A stretch of 64,000 nt of DNA, taken from assembly GCA_023512835.1 (NCBI GenBank), contig CM042092.1, forward strand, positions 40,504,258-40,568,257, in the 5' to 3' direction. The DNA comes from Taxillus chinensis. Its lineage: Eukaryota; Streptophyta; Magnoliopsida; Santalales; Loranthaceae. The translations under genes were made by a program, and so were the position numbers. Every line of letters starts with the position of its first letter. Position 1 is the first letter of the stretch. Below are positions 35,002 through 48,058 of the stretch, in pieces. The notes beneath the pieces are model-generated. The model had not been told where the DNA came from, made no database searches, and worked only from the letters and a program-made list of their open reading frames with translations.

Positions 35002-35489
35002 TGTTGGACCTCGGCCAGGGCACTCACTATCACAATATTGTCCGCTTTGGCACTCGCGCACCCACCCATGAGCCGCAGCCCGCACGGATTTGTCTCTAAC
35101 GGGCCGCGACCCGTTAAAAACGCGTTGTGACAAGGTGCACATGAGCCTCCTCATTAGGACGACCTCAATGTTCGCCCTAACCGATGTGGGATTGATCTAT
35201 GGGACGTTAGAGACCCAGCAGTCTCCCCCCAATCCCACCATCGGTCTAGAGGACCCGGCTCTGATACCATTTGTTGGACCTCGGCCAGGGCACTCACTAT
35301 CACAATATTGTCCGCTTTGGCACTCCCGCACCCACCCATGAGCCGCAGCCCGCACGGATTTGTCTTTAACGGGCCGCGACCCGTTAAAACGCGTTGTGAC
35401 AAGGTGCACATGAGCCTCCTCATTAGGACGACCTCAATGTTCGCCCTAACCGATGTGGGATTGATCTATGGGACGTTAGAGACCCAACA
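35002..35489 (-). mobile_element. TRIM (terminal-repeat retrotransposon in miniature)
   Basis: 488 bp in total: LTRs of 219 bp (35002-35220) and 218 bp (35272-35489) and a 51-bp interior with no coding capacity. On the minus strand the interior has PBS TGGTATCAGAGCC (35257-35269), two bases from the 5' LTR, and PPT GGGATTGGGGGGAGAC (35221-35236) abutting the 3' LTR. Target duplication CCAAC at 34997-35001 and 35490-35494. The empty site survives at about 36320 (CACAAACCAACCATGTTCC). LTRs differ at only a few positions, so it is the youngest or among the youngest layers here. The LTR contains TCCCACATCGG, a block typical of plant TRIMs. Confidence 0.96.
35182..35192 (-). promoter_or_regulatory. 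snRNA-type upstream element match in TRIM LTR
   Basis: The minus strand ATCCCACATCG equals the plant U-snRNA upstream sequence element consensus RTCCCACATCG. The other LTR has it at 35451-35461. No TATA box at the usual spacing follows, so a working promoter is unproven. Confidence 0.45.
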
Positions 35490-35843
35490 CCAACCATGTT
35501 CCATAATACAGTTCAATCCTTTATTACATTCCCCCCCCCCCCTTGGGGTTACATAAATTATAAAATTACATTACCGAACCGAACAATAAAATGAAGATGG
35601 TCTTCCACCTTGGTGTATCCACCTAACGCCCGTAAGTCCCTGGAAAACAAGCAAACACGGTAGGAGGGGTGAACAACCACAGCTCGGTAGGGATCAAGTC
35701 TCCCCAACCATTCCCATGTTCCTAGCGGCTACATGCATGTGCACAGGTGTAGTGACGTGGCGTATTAGGAAAAAGAAAATAAAACATTCCACACAAGCGG
35801 GCGTAACCCCAGCCCCAGCCACACTGGCTAACAAACCACACAT

Positions 35844-36151
35844 ACATTGTATCAATCACATTTTACAGTTCGGTATGCACCGCCAAACAAATCAGAGTTG
35901 CACATTTCACACTTAATCATATTATCTTATCCACATTTTCCACGGTTTAGCACACATTCACAAAGAAATGCAACTAGTGCCCTAATGCCAATGCATGCAA
36001 ATCCTACCACAAACCGGACTACCCTAAGTACACCTTGGAGGCTCAAAGAGGACCATGTTGATCAGGCATGTCCCTCCAGGCTCCTCCAAAGGACTTAGGA
36101 TAACCAGGTCCGCCCACTACCCTAGGCCAACTAGACCATGCTTTGATACCA
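35844..36151 (-). other. leader and PBS of F
   Basis: PBS TGGTATCAAAGC on the minus strand (36140-36151), one mismatch from the initiator tRNA-Met site. The leader has the family blocks CTAATGCCAATGCATGCAAATC and GAGGACCATGTTGATCAGGC (plus-strand sense). Confidence 0.85.
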
Positions 36152-36154
36152 TCT

Positions 36155-37276
36155 TGTCACGCCCCGGATTTCCGACCGGGGAAACCAAGACGTGACTCCC
36201 CGTTCACCCACACGGAGGGTAAAGGGGTTGGATTACTTGGATGCCACACGAGCAAAACTAACAATTACAATAAACAAACAAGCCACATCTTTATTTAATT
36301 TCAAACATTAAAGGGGTCACAAACCAACCATGTTCCATACTAAAGTTCAATCCCTTATTACATTTCCCCCCCTTGGGGTTACATAAATTATAAAATTACA
36401 TTACCGACCCGAACAATAAAATGAAGATGGTCTTCCACCTTGGTGTATCCACCTAACGCCCGTAAGTCCCCTGGAAAACAAGCAAACACGGTAGGAGGGG
36501 TGAGCAACCATAGCTCGGTAGGGATCAAGTCTCCCCAACCATTCCCATGTTCCTAGCGGCTACATGCATGTGCACAAGTGTAGTGACGTGGCAGTATTAG
36601 GAAAAAGAAAATAAAACATTCCACACAAGCGGGCGTAACCCCAGCCTGACCACACCTGGTTAACAAACCACATCTCAAGCAAGTAATTTAACCGCCTCTT
36701 CAGGCCACCGATTTAACCGCCTCTCAGGCAAAGTAGTTTAACCGCCTCTTCAGGCCCCTGGTTTAACCGCCTCCCCAGGCAAAGTAATTTAACCGCCTCT
36801 TCAGGCCAGATACCACAATCATGCACACAACACACACTACGGTCACTTAAGCATAAAACCAAACACTTGGTGTGCACCCATTCACAAGTGCACAAACCCA
36901 GCCATTCAGGCAATAGAACAAACACCCAGCATGCATACATACACCAAATCACAAGTCCAGCCACACAGGCATATTACCAAACATGTAATAGGCATATACA
37001 CACAGCTATATTCACACAGGCATTTCATCGAACATATAGCATGCAACAACAGAATCACACCAAAATGCCATTGAAAGCCAATATCCATATAGGAGATCAC
37101 ACCTATATGGATTACATATATATATATAAACAGATATAATCCATAATCTACCCTAGAACCCTAGAACAGAGGAGGATTTAGGAAGAAGCGAACCCCTACC
37201 TTGTATGTTCTCCTGCTCCCGCTTCCACGCAAGACTCCGACCACCCACGCAAGACGCTTGGCGACCACCGAAGCTC

Positions 37277-37326
<50 letters not shown>

Positions 37327-38010
37327 GATGGCTGGTGGAGCAAGAAACCCTAAACCTAAAACAGAGGGGCTTCTCCTCCTTATATAGACAACACAACATT
37401 AAAACGACGTAGTTTTGATTAAGTGAATCCCAAGCATCAAAACGACGTAGTTTTCTTTGAAACAAGCTATGACCTTCCCACATCCATACACACCAAAATA
37501 TTCACAATTCCAACATGGTCCTTTGGGAAAAGATGATTAGAATGACAAAACCAAGGTAACCATGCAAAAACATGCTCGCACGCCAATTTGAACGCCAATT
37601 CCCCAATTGGCGTGCAGCTCCAAATGCACTCAAACTTCACCCCAAGCCTCCTTGCATCTTGTAGAGGTCTGAGAAGCAAAAATATGCTTGCACGTGAAAT
37701 GGGTGAATTCACGTGCAGCTCTAAATGCTCTGAAATTTCGTGGTAGATAGAGAACCTCATTCTAAGCAACTTTTGGTCTTGCACGCCAATTGTTTGAGGC
37801 CATCTACTATACCAAAAGTGAGCTCCAAAATCTGCCAAAACGACTTAAAACCGCATGTATATGCATAGCATCTTCATAGGGCATAAATGTACGTTATCAC
37901 TTGTCACATGCACCTCCCAAAAGTCCCCTCTTGGGCTCATCTCTTACCTCAAACTTGTGCACCAACATCCAAGGTGTTTGTGGTTAACTTTTTACACACG
38001 GGTCATTACA
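36155..38010 (-). repeat. 5' LTR of F, complete (1856 bp)
   Basis: TGTCACGCCCC to GGGTCATTACA. It has a minisatellite of about five GTTTAACCGCCTCTTCAGGCC units (36680-36808), shared with G. It also has the hairpin at 37083-37112, CT tract at 37278-37324, splice-like signals at 36471 and 37199, and an ACGCCAATT/AATTGGCGT dyad at 37592-37613. Confidence 0.93.
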
Positions 38011-38218
38011 ATACACTACACACACAAGACATAAGTCCGCAAACTCACAAAGCACCACCACAATTCATAACCACATTCATCACAAAGCATATACCACATA
38101 CTCGTATATCACAAATACAGGTCTCAATCATAAACACATGTCTAAAAGACAATACAAATACATCAAATCATAAACAACTAATACAAGAAAGCACATCACG
38201 ACAGACCACCTCCCACCC

Positions 38219-41200
38219 TTAAGATTGTTCGTCCTCGAACAACTCGGGTGCTGCTCACGCATCATGGACTCACGTTCTTAGGTCTCCTCCTCAACGCTGC
38301 GGTGCTGCCACAAGCACACGAACTAAAGGAATAGCACGACCACGCAAAAGCTTCTCCCGCCGATCTAGTATACGGATAGGGGCCTCAACAATGGACATGT
38401 CATCTTCAATGTCCAATGTCCCCCAATCGATCACATGAGTGGGGTCAGGATGATACTTTCTCAATCTGGGATACATGGAACACATTGTGCACCCGACTCA
38501 ATCGCGGTGGTAATGCTAACCGGTAGGCCACTGGCCCCACATGAGCCATAACCTCGAAAGGACCGATAAATCGCGGAGATATCTTGGAACCTCGCCCAAA
38601 CTGCTGATGTCCACGACGGGGAGAATCACAGCGAAACACATGATTTCCCACAAAAAACTCTAAAGGTCGCTGCTGTTGATCTGCATAAGACTTCTGGCGA
38701 CTCTGGGCTGATAACAAGCGCTGACGAATCAACTTGACCTTCTCAGTAGCCTCTTAAACCAACTGTGGTCCCAAGAGAGTTGCCTCTCCTACCTCAGTCT
38801 AGCACAAAGGTGATCGACACGGCCTGCCATACAACGCCTCAAAAGGAGCCATCCCAATGGAGGCCTAATAAGCTGTTGTTGTAGGCAAACTCCACCGAAG
38901 GAAGGTGAGTTGCCCACGAACCCCTAAAATCTAGCACACTGGCCCTCAGCATGTCCTCCAATGTCTGATTCGTCCTCTCTGTCTGACCGTCAGTCTTAGA
39001 GTGAAAGGCTGTACTTAAGTGCAGTTTTATCCCCATAGCCTCCTGCAAGCTTGCCCATAAACGGGAAGTGAACCGCGAATCTCTGTCAGACACAATCGAC
39101 GATGGCACTCCATGCAATCTCACAACTCGTTCGCATATAGCTGGCTCAATGCCCCAATGGAGTCCCACTCTCAAATGGCAAGAAAATGGGCCGACTTCGT
39201 TAGCCGATCCACAATCACCCATATCATGTCTTTCCTCCCAAGTGGTGGGTGGAAGACCGATTCACAAAATCCATCGCTATGTGGTCCTACTTCCACTTCG
39301 TTATTGGCAACGGCTGTAACATACCTGCTGGCCGCTGGTGCTCAGCCTTCGCCTGTTGACACGTGAGGCACCTCAAAACAAAAGTAGCTACATCATGTTT
39401 CATCCCAGGCCACCAAAAATGCCCCCGAAGTGCATGATACATCTTCGTGCCCCCTGGATGCACAACAACTCTAGACTGATGAACTCCCTCATCACCTCAT
39501 CTTTGAGAGAAGAAGTCACTACTAGCCGCCCCTAAAAAGTCAACTCATGCTCAGCACCCTCTGCCCAATCCTCAGATAGCTCACCAGCCTCAATCCAGGC
39601 ACGAAGAACCTCACACTCAATATCCCCCAATTGTCCCTCCTGGACTCGGCTGGTCTGACTTAGGCACAACAACAACAGGACTCAGGACTGTCCCACCATC
39701 ACGAGTAATAGGCTGCAACTGTAACATCGCCAACTGCTCTATCAGCTTCCACTCTCTCACTGCCACCTCAGCTTTTCCTTTCCTGCTCAACGCATCTGCT
39801 ATAACATTGCCCTTGGCCGGGGTATAGGCAAGAGTAAAGTCTGCAAATACTCCACCCATCTCCTCTACCTCAAATTCAAGTCCTTCTGAGTAAAGATGTA
39901 CTGAAGGCTCTTTTGATTTGAGAACACCATAAACTTTTCCCCCCAAGAGATAATTTTGCCAACTCTTCAAGGCAAAGATGACAGCCGCCAACTCAAGATC
40001 ATGAGTAGGGTAATTCTACTCATGAGATTTCAACTACCTCGACCCATAAGCTACTACACTGTGCTCCTACATAAGCACACACCCCAAACCAATCCTGGAT
40101 GCATCATAATATACCTCATATGGGACGTACTCCCAAGGTAACCTCAACACAGTTGCAGTGGTCAAACAGGTCTTGAGAGGCTCAAATGCCTGCTGACACT
40201 TGTCAGTCCATTGAAACTTCACTCCCTTCTGGATCAACACCGTCATAGGAGCCGCCAAACGGGAGAACCCCTCTACAAAAAAGACGATAATACCCCGCCA
40301 AGCCAAGGAAACTACGAACCTCAAAAACAATGGTTGGCCTCTTCCACGATGATACAGCCTCAATCTTAGCTAGGTCCACTCTAACCCCCTCAGCTGACAC
40401 TACATGGCCAAGAAAATGAACCTCCTGCATCCAAAACTCACATTTGCTAAACTTAGCAAACAACTGCTGGTCCGTCAAGGTTTGCAACACTGTTGCCAAA
40501 TGCTCCACATGCTCCCTCTCCGTCTTGGAATACACCAAAACATCATCAATGAACACCACTACAAAAGAATCCAAGTATGGAGCAAAAACTTGCTTCAAAA
40601 GATGCATGAACATGCGCTGGTGCATTAGTGAGCCCAAAAGGCATCACTACCCATTCATAATGTCCATACTGGCACCGAAAAGCAGTCTTAGGGATGTCTT
40701 CATCCCTAACCCTCAACTTGTGGTACCCCGACCGCAAATCTATCTTGGAAAACCACTGGGCTCCACTCAACCGGTCAAACAAGTCTTCTATCCGAGGCAA
40801 CGGATACTTGTTCTTCATAGTCACCAAATTCACTTCCTGTAGTCGATGCAAAGACGAAACGTACCATCTGCCATTTTTGTAAAGAGCATCGGAGCACCCC
40901 AGGGTGAGGTACTCGGCCTAATATACCCCTGGCTCGCCAACTCCTCTATCTGCCTCTGAAGCTCCCTCAACTCAGCTGGTCCCATACAATAAGCCACTTG
41001 GGAAATCGGACCAGTCCCCGGTACCAATTCAATAGTAAATTTCATGCTCCTCTTAGGTGGTAAACTCCTCAACTCTTTAGGAAAGACATCCTGAAATTGG
41101 TCAACAACTACCTGGCCACCCCCTTTTTCCCATCTTTCCCTCCTCGCAAAAGTTAGCCGCCAATCTGTGGGAAATGGCACCCCACTGGTCCAACACCTGG

Positions 41201-41819
41201 TCCGTCCCGACTCGCCTCACAATCCCACTCCCCCGTAGTGTGCAAGAAACCCCCGTAGGTGACACGAATGATACATGACGCCGATAACAATCTATCTTGG
41301 CCCGGAAAGCCATAAGCAAATCCATACCCAAGATCAGGTCAAACGTCCTCAATGGCATCACATATAAGTTGAAGCTAAGCTCCACATCTCCTATGGTTAA
41401 CACACGGTCATGGCACATGGGCCGCACCTCAATCATACCTCCCATCGGAGACTCCACAACTAGGGGTCTCTCCGCCTCAACACATACTAATCCCAAGCCA
41501 TCAATTACGAGCTCAAGAACAAATGAACGTGATGTACTCGTATCGAAAAGAACGAACAGCGTGCGAGAGATCAAAAGGGTACCTCTAACCACCGAAGGTC
41601 CCGCCCCACCCTCCCCTGGTGGAGGTGGTAGATTAGCCTCCTCTGGGCTGTCGCATTTAGCGCAAACACCCTCCCTTGGCCCGTGCCACCGGTCGGCTCA
41701 CCTTCCGGACGGTTCCCACCATAGTTGCCTCCGGCTTGGTCTGCTGCCGCTCCAGCCTCCCCCTAAGGTTGGGTTTGACCGGATCCTACCCGACTAGCCC
41801 TGCCACCGATGAGCTGGTT
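38219..41819 (-). pseudogene. pol: Tekay B pol remnant
   Basis: On the minus strand: protease (about 41700-41220) with LFDTSTSRSF where DTGAS is expected. RT (41180-40203) has VYSKTE after the catalytic FIDD of [14 protein letters not shown] at about 40545, and RNase H (about 40200-39790) has YYDASRIGLGCVLM. Integrase (about 39500-38560) has the zinc site ending CLTCQQ, core [16 protein letters not shown] and SKTDGQTERTNQTLED. The C-terminal region has [16 protein letters not shown] and ends at 38219. Individual frames reach 120-165 codons, longer than in A, but many stops and shifts remain. G splits the gag-protease linker at 41819/41820; the coding resumes at 50054. Confidence 0.92.
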
Positions 41820-43798
41820 TGTAATGACCCGTGTGTAAGGAGTTAACCACAAACACCTTGGATGTTGGTACACAAGTTTAAGGTAAGAGATGAGCCCAAG
41901 AGGGGACTTTTGAGAGGTGCTTGTGTCAAGCGATAGCGTACATTTATGCCCTAGGAAGATGCTATGCGTATACAGGCGGTTTAAGTTGTTTTGGCTGATC
42001 TTGGAGCTCACTTTTGACCTAGTAGATGGCCTCAAACAATTGGCGTGCAAGAACAAAAAGTTTCTTAGAATGAGGTCCTCTATCTACCACAGAAATTTCA
42101 GAGCATTTGGAGCTGAACGTGAATTCACCCATTTCACGTGCAAGCATATTTTTGCTCCTCGGCCTCTCCAAGATGCAAGGAGGCTTGTGGTGAAGTTTGA
42201 GTGCATTTGGAGCTGCACGCCAATTGGGGAATTGGCGTGCAAATTGGCGTGCAGGTGTATTTTTGCATGGTTCCCTTGGTTTTGTCATTCTAATGATCTT
42301 TCTCCAAAGGACCATGTTGAAATTCTCGAGTATTTTGGCCTATATGGGTGCGGAAAGGTGCTAACTTGTGTGATCAAAACTACGTCGTTTTGATCCTGGG
42401 TTTACTTAATCAAAACTACGTCGTTTTGATGTGGATGGTGTCTATATAAGGAGGGCTTGAGTTTGAGTTTAGGGTTCTTGTGTTCCTTTCTCGCACTCGC
42501 CGCCTGAGAGAGAGAGAGAGCTAGAGAGAGAGAGAGAAGGGGAGTTGCTGGTTGCTGCCGCAAGCATCTTGCGTGGGGAGGACGGCGTTTGGCGCGGGGA
42601 GCAAGGAAGAGCCGCTTTAAGGTAGGGGTTCGTTCTTCCTAATCCCTCCTCCTCGTCCTAGGGTCCTAGGGCGGATTCTGGTCGTATCTGTTTATATATA
42701 CATATGTAATCCATATAGGTGTGATCTCCTATATGGATGTTGGCCTCGATGGCATTTTAGTGTGGTTTCGTGGTCTATATGCTATATGTTTGATGAAAAG
42801 CCTTGTGTGAATATAGTTGTGTGTATATGCCCATTACGTGTTTGGTATTATGCCTGTGTGGCTGAACTTGTGATTTAGGGTATGTATGTATCTGGGTGTT
42901 TGCTCTGTGGCTTTGAATGGTTGGGATTGTGCACTTGTGAACGGGTGCACACCAAGTGTTTGGTTTTATACCTGAGAGGCTATGCATATTATGTGTTTGA
43001 AATAATGTCTGTGTGGCTGGGTTTGTGAGCTTGTGAATATATGCATGCTAAGTGTTCGACGTTATTCCTGTGTGACTAAGCATATTAAGTGTTTGATGTT
43101 ATGCCTGTATGGCCTTATGTGCCGTGTGGTTGCTTGTACACCCGGTGGTGGAAGCCCGGGACCATTTTGTGTTAGCCTTGTGAGGTTGTGGAAACTTGGC
43201 CCCGAAGAGGCGGTTAAATCACTTGGCCTGAAGAGGCGGTTAAATCACTTGGCCTGAAGAGGCGGTTAAATAACTTGGCCTGAAGAGGCGGTTAAATCAC
43301 TTGTTGTTAAAGTGTTAGCCTGTGTGGCGGTGGAAGATTGTAATTGTTGATGTGGTTGTTGTTATGTCCGTTGAAATTATTGTAACACGACACCGCACTT
43401 GTACACATGGCATGTAGATGCTAGGAGCATGGGATGGGTTGGGGAGACATGATCCCTCTCGAGCTATGGATGCTCACCCCTCCTACTATGGTGTGTTTTC
43501 TTGCAGGAACCTACAGGCGTTAGGTGGGAACACCAAGGTGGAAGAGTTCCATTTTGTGGCTTTGTTTTGTGTTATTTGCATTATGTAATTTTTGTTGAGG
43601 CATTGTAACCCCAAGTGGGGAGATATTGTAATGAAGTTTGAAACATAACAAAGGCATGTGGTTTCAATTAAATAATTATATGATTTTGGTTTCGAAAAGA
43701 AATGTGAAGTGTATGTTGTATCCTACCCCTTTGTCCAAACCCGGATAAAGGGAGGGTCACGTTCCGGTCTCCTCGGGTTGGAAATCCGGGGCGTGACA
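41820..43798 (+). repeat. 5' LTR of G
   Basis: Twin palindromes at 42373-42394 and 42409-42430, TATATAA at 42443-42449, splice-like signals at 42622 and 43506, hairpin at 42709-42738, four CCTGAAGAGGCGGTTAAATCA units at about 43200-43304. Confidence 0.95.
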
Positions 43799-43801
43799 AT
43801 A

Positions 43802-43812
43802 TGGTATCGAGC
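43802..43812 (+). other. primer binding site of G
   Basis: TGGTATCGAGC, one base short of TGGTATCAGAGC, three bases after the LTR. Leader 43813-44302 is non-coding. Confidence 0.85.
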
Positions 43813-44302
43813 ATGGTCTAGTTGGCCTAGGGTAGTGGGCGGACTTGGTTATCTTGAGTCCTTTGGAGGAGCCTGGAGGGACGTGCTGATCAACACGGTC
43901 CTCTTGGAGCCTCCAAGGTGTACTTGGGGTAGTCCAGTCTTGTGGTAGGATTTGCATGCATTGGCATTAGGGCACTAGTTGCATTGGTTGTTGTATGTGA
44001 AGGTGTGAATACCTGAAAAAACAAAAAAATAATAAAAAAAAATAAAAATTTAATTAAAATGTGATTTGTTTGGTGTTCTGTGAATGGTTGAGTATGTGAT
44101 TTGCTTGGTACTGTGTGAAATAAGCGTGGTTATGAGCAATGCAATGGAATGTAAAATTGGTATAATCTGTTAAATGTGAACCTATAGACTTGTGTGGTAA
44201 TAATGCGTGTTATAGCTTAAGCCGCTTAGTCGGTAGTGGTCTCGCGATCGATTGTTGAGATTATTAAGTGATAACCTAGAGCGCTGCCTTTTCGTGGAGC
44301 CA

Positions 44303-44720
44303 ATGTCTCCGAAAATTGTGACCGGTACGACGATTGAGGTAGCAAAGAAGCCTGCCCCCCAGGTTGGGCAAGTGGGAGAGCCGCAGGATGTAAGTAATGA
44401 GGTTGGCATCTTAAGCCTGGTAATTCAAGAGTTGAGGGATGAGATTCGATAACCGATTAAGAGCGAGGTACGTCGAGAGCTATCAACCCCACATCATCGG
44501 GGGGGATCTTGGGTGAAGATTAATTGAAGCATAGTTGTCCTGATCGGCAGAAAGGGGCTCAAGAGGTAGAGACCAGTTTCCCAAAGGGGTTGTTCTTGCA
44601 GTGGACAACCGGGACATTGGAAAGTAGGACATCTCCGGACAGACTGTTTTGGAAAAACAAGTCATGGTGCTAGAAGACTGGCTCAACGAGTTAGGGATAA
44701 AGCAAAATTCAAGTGAGGCT
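44303..44720 (+). pseudogene. gag: mini-gag of G
   Basis: The ATG at 44303 gives MSPKIVTGTTIEVAKKPAPQ and continues through LVIQELRDEIR to a stop at 44452, without the frameshifts of H. Downstream the zinc-finger region reads SGQPGHWKVGHLRTDC: the two knuckles are fused by a small deletion. Like H it lacks the Retrotrans_gag core. This copy best shows the N-terminal sequence of the family, about 50 residues plus a short helix. Confidence 0.72.
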
Positions 44721-47710
44721 AGGAGGAGAGCATGGCGGAACTTTCCTTAGTCAAGGGTACGATTTTGATTCTCGCGTGTTAAGATTGTTGTTTGGTGGTG
44801 GTAGCATATTCCTTTAATGATAGTGATCGGTTAAGTCTCGTGCTGGATTAGGTGAGGCTGGGTGAACCTTTGATTGTTGCGTTTCTAGCCCCTGTTTTTA
44901 TCTGGGTGGGCTCGTGAGCCACTTGTTTTATGTTAGGTGAGGCTTAGAAGGTCGTTTGAGTTACCATTTTGGATGGACGTAGTTGGGGACCTACTAGAGA
45001 ATAAATGAGTAAAATAAATAAATATATATATATATGATACCAAAAGACTAATAAATTACTAATGGTTATAAACAATTGTTGGAAAGAGTTGGTGGTTTTA
45101 ATATGGTCTAAAGTGTTAATCACATCTTTGTGTGGTAGTCAATTTTGGGCGCCCGTGTGTGAGGAAAGTAAAAAATGTTCTCGTGCTACCCCTAATACTC
45201 TAGCATAGGTGAGATTACCTCCTGGCCTAGCTAGCCTAGGAAGCTGGAGGCATGAGTTAGTGGCTTGTGGGTAGTGTGTGACCCCGCGGTGGCAACCTTG
45301 AGTAATAGAAATGTGTTTTCATGTGAGTAGAGGTTTACGTAGATGTGCTACCTAAGAAGGATGTTCTTTTGGTAACCTTTCCAAGTGTCACGGTTGAGGG
45401 AAGAAATTGCCACTAGTATAACCCACTCCTTGAGTCATTGAGATTTAAATTGATTGGTTCTTATGGGTGTCCTGTGGAGATGGCTGCAAATTCTTGGGTG
45501 GCCAAACATTGACCACGTGTCATGCTGGTGGTGTGTGAAAGACCTTGGGTAAGGTTCATAGGATATGTGGTGAAATGGGTTTGCGTATGTATAAAAATGT
45601 GATGAGTTCTGGAACTAGGTTACGAGTGAGTTTATAGGATCGTGCCCAGTGAACCCAATCGGTGCAAGCAGCAAGCGAGTGAGATTGGGCAGGCCTTGTT
45701 TGGGTTTTTCCTCAAAATTGGGAGACACCTTCCGAGGGGTTGAGGATGTACTCCTGGTGGTAGGACCATTCCGTTAATCCATGTCGTGTGGGTAATAGGC
45801 TTAAAAGAGGCGAGGAGGTGGGGGCTAGTATGTCCTCTCTTACATGTGTTCTACGCGATCGTTTATTTCGTGTGTTGTGGTCGCCTTGTTTTGTTGTGTG
45901 TGTTACATATGTGTAAAGGGGTATAACAAAGTTCTTATGTGTGGGTCTCGTGGCATTCATATGCGAGAGGAGTAGGAGGTGATGCCTGCGCATGTTATGT
46001 GCGGTGTGGGATGAAGAGGGGTGTTATGTGTAATGTTGATGTTATTCCTTGTCACATGTGAGGGCATGCTACGTTAAAGTGTGAAAGTATTGATGCGTTG
46101 TGATTCACTAAATGGAGTCGGATGTGAGTTTTGCTTGTAAGGGATATTAGTCTTACCCCTTTGGGGGGAGATTTGTGTCCTGCGGCTACCATGGGGTCCT
46201 CATGCTACATATGTTCTTCTTGAAAGTCTTTCGTGTGCGTTTTGATGCGGTAAGTGACATGGTCCACGCCATCAAAGTGTTGGTGTGTTTGGGAGCTACG
46301 TGAATGTCCCGAATAAGGAGTTTGCATGCCTCGTTTCTTGTGCCTACCCGGAGGAATTGCGGTGACCATATTAAGTGCGGTTAGAGCCCGAGTATTTCTT
46401 GATCCATTTGAGTGTTTTGCTGGTATGTTGAGATGAAACGTAATAGTTGATATAACGGAGTTGGTGGGCCATGAGGTGGAGTATGTCTTGGAGGCAAGGG
46501 ATTTTCTTGTGACCTGTGAGTGGTGACACAGAGGATTCCATTGTGGTCGGGTTGCGAGATAGGAGAGTTTTCGGTGTGGGGGGGGGACTATGATGTTCAT
46601 AGCTACTTGGCGTCAAGGAATTCCTATCGTGTGGTCCGTCTGTCGACTTGGTAAGGCATTATCTCTTGGGGCGTGCGGTAAGCCTCGGTTGTGAAGGCGT
46701 GTGGGACCTTGGCGGATCTCTGTTTGACCGTGATCAAGGAGGTCGATTCTCAAAGTCGGTGACTAGTGATAGCCCGATAGTGGGTTTTGGTCTTACCATG
46801 GTTGTGTGTGTGGTCTGCATTTCTCGTTTTTAGTGCATCCTTGGACTCCGTTGGGCGCCAGGTTGATTGCGACCGAGTGGTTAAGGGCACACTCCATTCT
46901 CGTGTTTCGTGTTAGGCTTGTACTCCGTTCTGCGTCACCATTGGTGTTGGTGGGGTTTCAATGTTCCTCGCTTGAGTGAGGTGGTTTTGGATGATGATGA
47001 TGGCTGTCCTGAGGTGAGCTCCCTGTGTGGGAATGTGATTGTGGTTTGCATAATGCTGTCCTATTTGTTTGTGTTTCATTGTGACCTCATTGTGCTTGCT
47101 TTGTTAGGGTGTGGTCTACCTATGGGCTGAGGCTGCGTTGACTTCAACTCCCAATTGTTAGGTATTTTACGTTGTGGAGTGTTGGTCCCATCGTGCCGCG
47201 AGTTGGCATCTCCAACATTTGTGGTAATGACTACATTATGTGTTGCTTTGATCTTTTCGCGTTGTTTACTAGGTTTCTCTTTTCGGGGACGAAAAGTCCA
47301 AAGGTGGGAAGGTTGTGAGGAAACTCCCTGCGGATGAGTTTGTATGGTGTTAGCGAGTGGGCAGTGGAACGTTAAACGTGTAGTAGTGTTTTATTTGTGC
47401 TTTGTTCTTTGTAGTGGTGTTTATGATGTGATTTGTTAAACGTACGTGTTGGGGATGGCGTATATGTTGTACACCGTCGTGGCGTGAATACTTGTGACAT
47501 GTGTTAGGTGAGGAGAACAAGGGTTTGTGAGATTAGAATATGTGTTTCCCTATCATGCTGTGTTTTATTGGGTCTGTGGGCACGTGCCTTCATGTGTGTT
47601 ATTGTGTGATATCTTCATTCGCGGGTATGTGAATGGTTGTGGGCTATGTGCATCAGCAGGTGCGTTGTGGAAGGTGTGTTGTATTTTAGGGGCCGACACG
47701 TCCTGCAGAG
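44721..47710 (+). other. unrecognised interior of G
   Basis: Collinear with 25941-29161 of H. No domain seen on either strand. A CTTTTCG-GGGA-CGAAAAG hairpin (loop differs from H) lies at about 47278-47296. Confidence 0.6.
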
Positions 47711-47780
47711 GAGACATGGAATGTGAGTCCATGATGCGTGACCAACCCCCAGGAGTTGTTCGAGGACCGAACAATCTTAA
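47711..47780 (+). pseudogene. polyprotein C-terminal relic in G
   Basis: Same block as 29162-29230 in H (MMRxQPP...ELFED) but with single-base indels (GAGGACCGAACAATC for GAGGACGAACAATC). Confidence 0.78.
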
Positions 47781-48023
47781 GGGTGGAGGGGTGGTCGTTG
47801 GCTGGTGTATTTGTATTTCCTTTCGACTTTTGACTTTAATTTATATTGAATATGTTAATGAAATGTTCTTGTTGACCTAGATTGTGATGCATGTGGTTAT
47901 GGACTGTGGTGGCACTATGTTATGTGCTATTGTGTACAATGTGCGGTGTATGACCCATTTGGGTGTTGTAGCTCGCCGTGTGGCAAATGGGTAGCTTGTG
48001 TTTGTTTTCCTCGTATGTCATTT

Positions 48024-48058
48024 CTTTTCGAGGACGAAAAGTCTTAAGGGGGAGAGGA
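48024..48058 (+). other. pre-PPT hairpin and polypurine tract of G
   Basis: CTTTTCGAGGACGAAAAG at 48024-48041 and AAGGGGGAGAGGA at 48046-48058, identical to H. Confidence 0.9.

Larger units (their letters stand above)
34828..35843 (-). repeat. truncated 3' LTR of F, hosting a TRIM
   Basis: Collinear with 36155-36680 (CACAAGCGGGCGTAACCCCAG shared) once the TRIM is removed. Similarity ends after CTAACAAACCACA, where the leader begins (ACATTGTATCAATCACATT, compare 51345 in B). A poly-C run lies at 35528-35542. Confidence 0.88.
34828..38010 (-). mobile_element. Tekay-family deletion derivative F (LTR-leader-LTR)
   Basis: A partial 3' LTR (34828-35843, including the TRIM) is joined to leader (35844-36139), PBS (36140-36151) and a full 5' LTR (36155-38010). 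Gag, pol, PPT and the first part of the 3' LTR are gone in one deletion. The target duplication ATACA is intact (34823-34827 and 38011-38015), so F inserted as a normal element into B and the deletion came later or was carried in. Confidence 0.92.

Noticed and set aside
37278..37324. Long CT microsatellites as independent features of interest
   Set aside because: GA/CT tracts occur at the same leader position in nearly every LTR here and are ordinary components of it.
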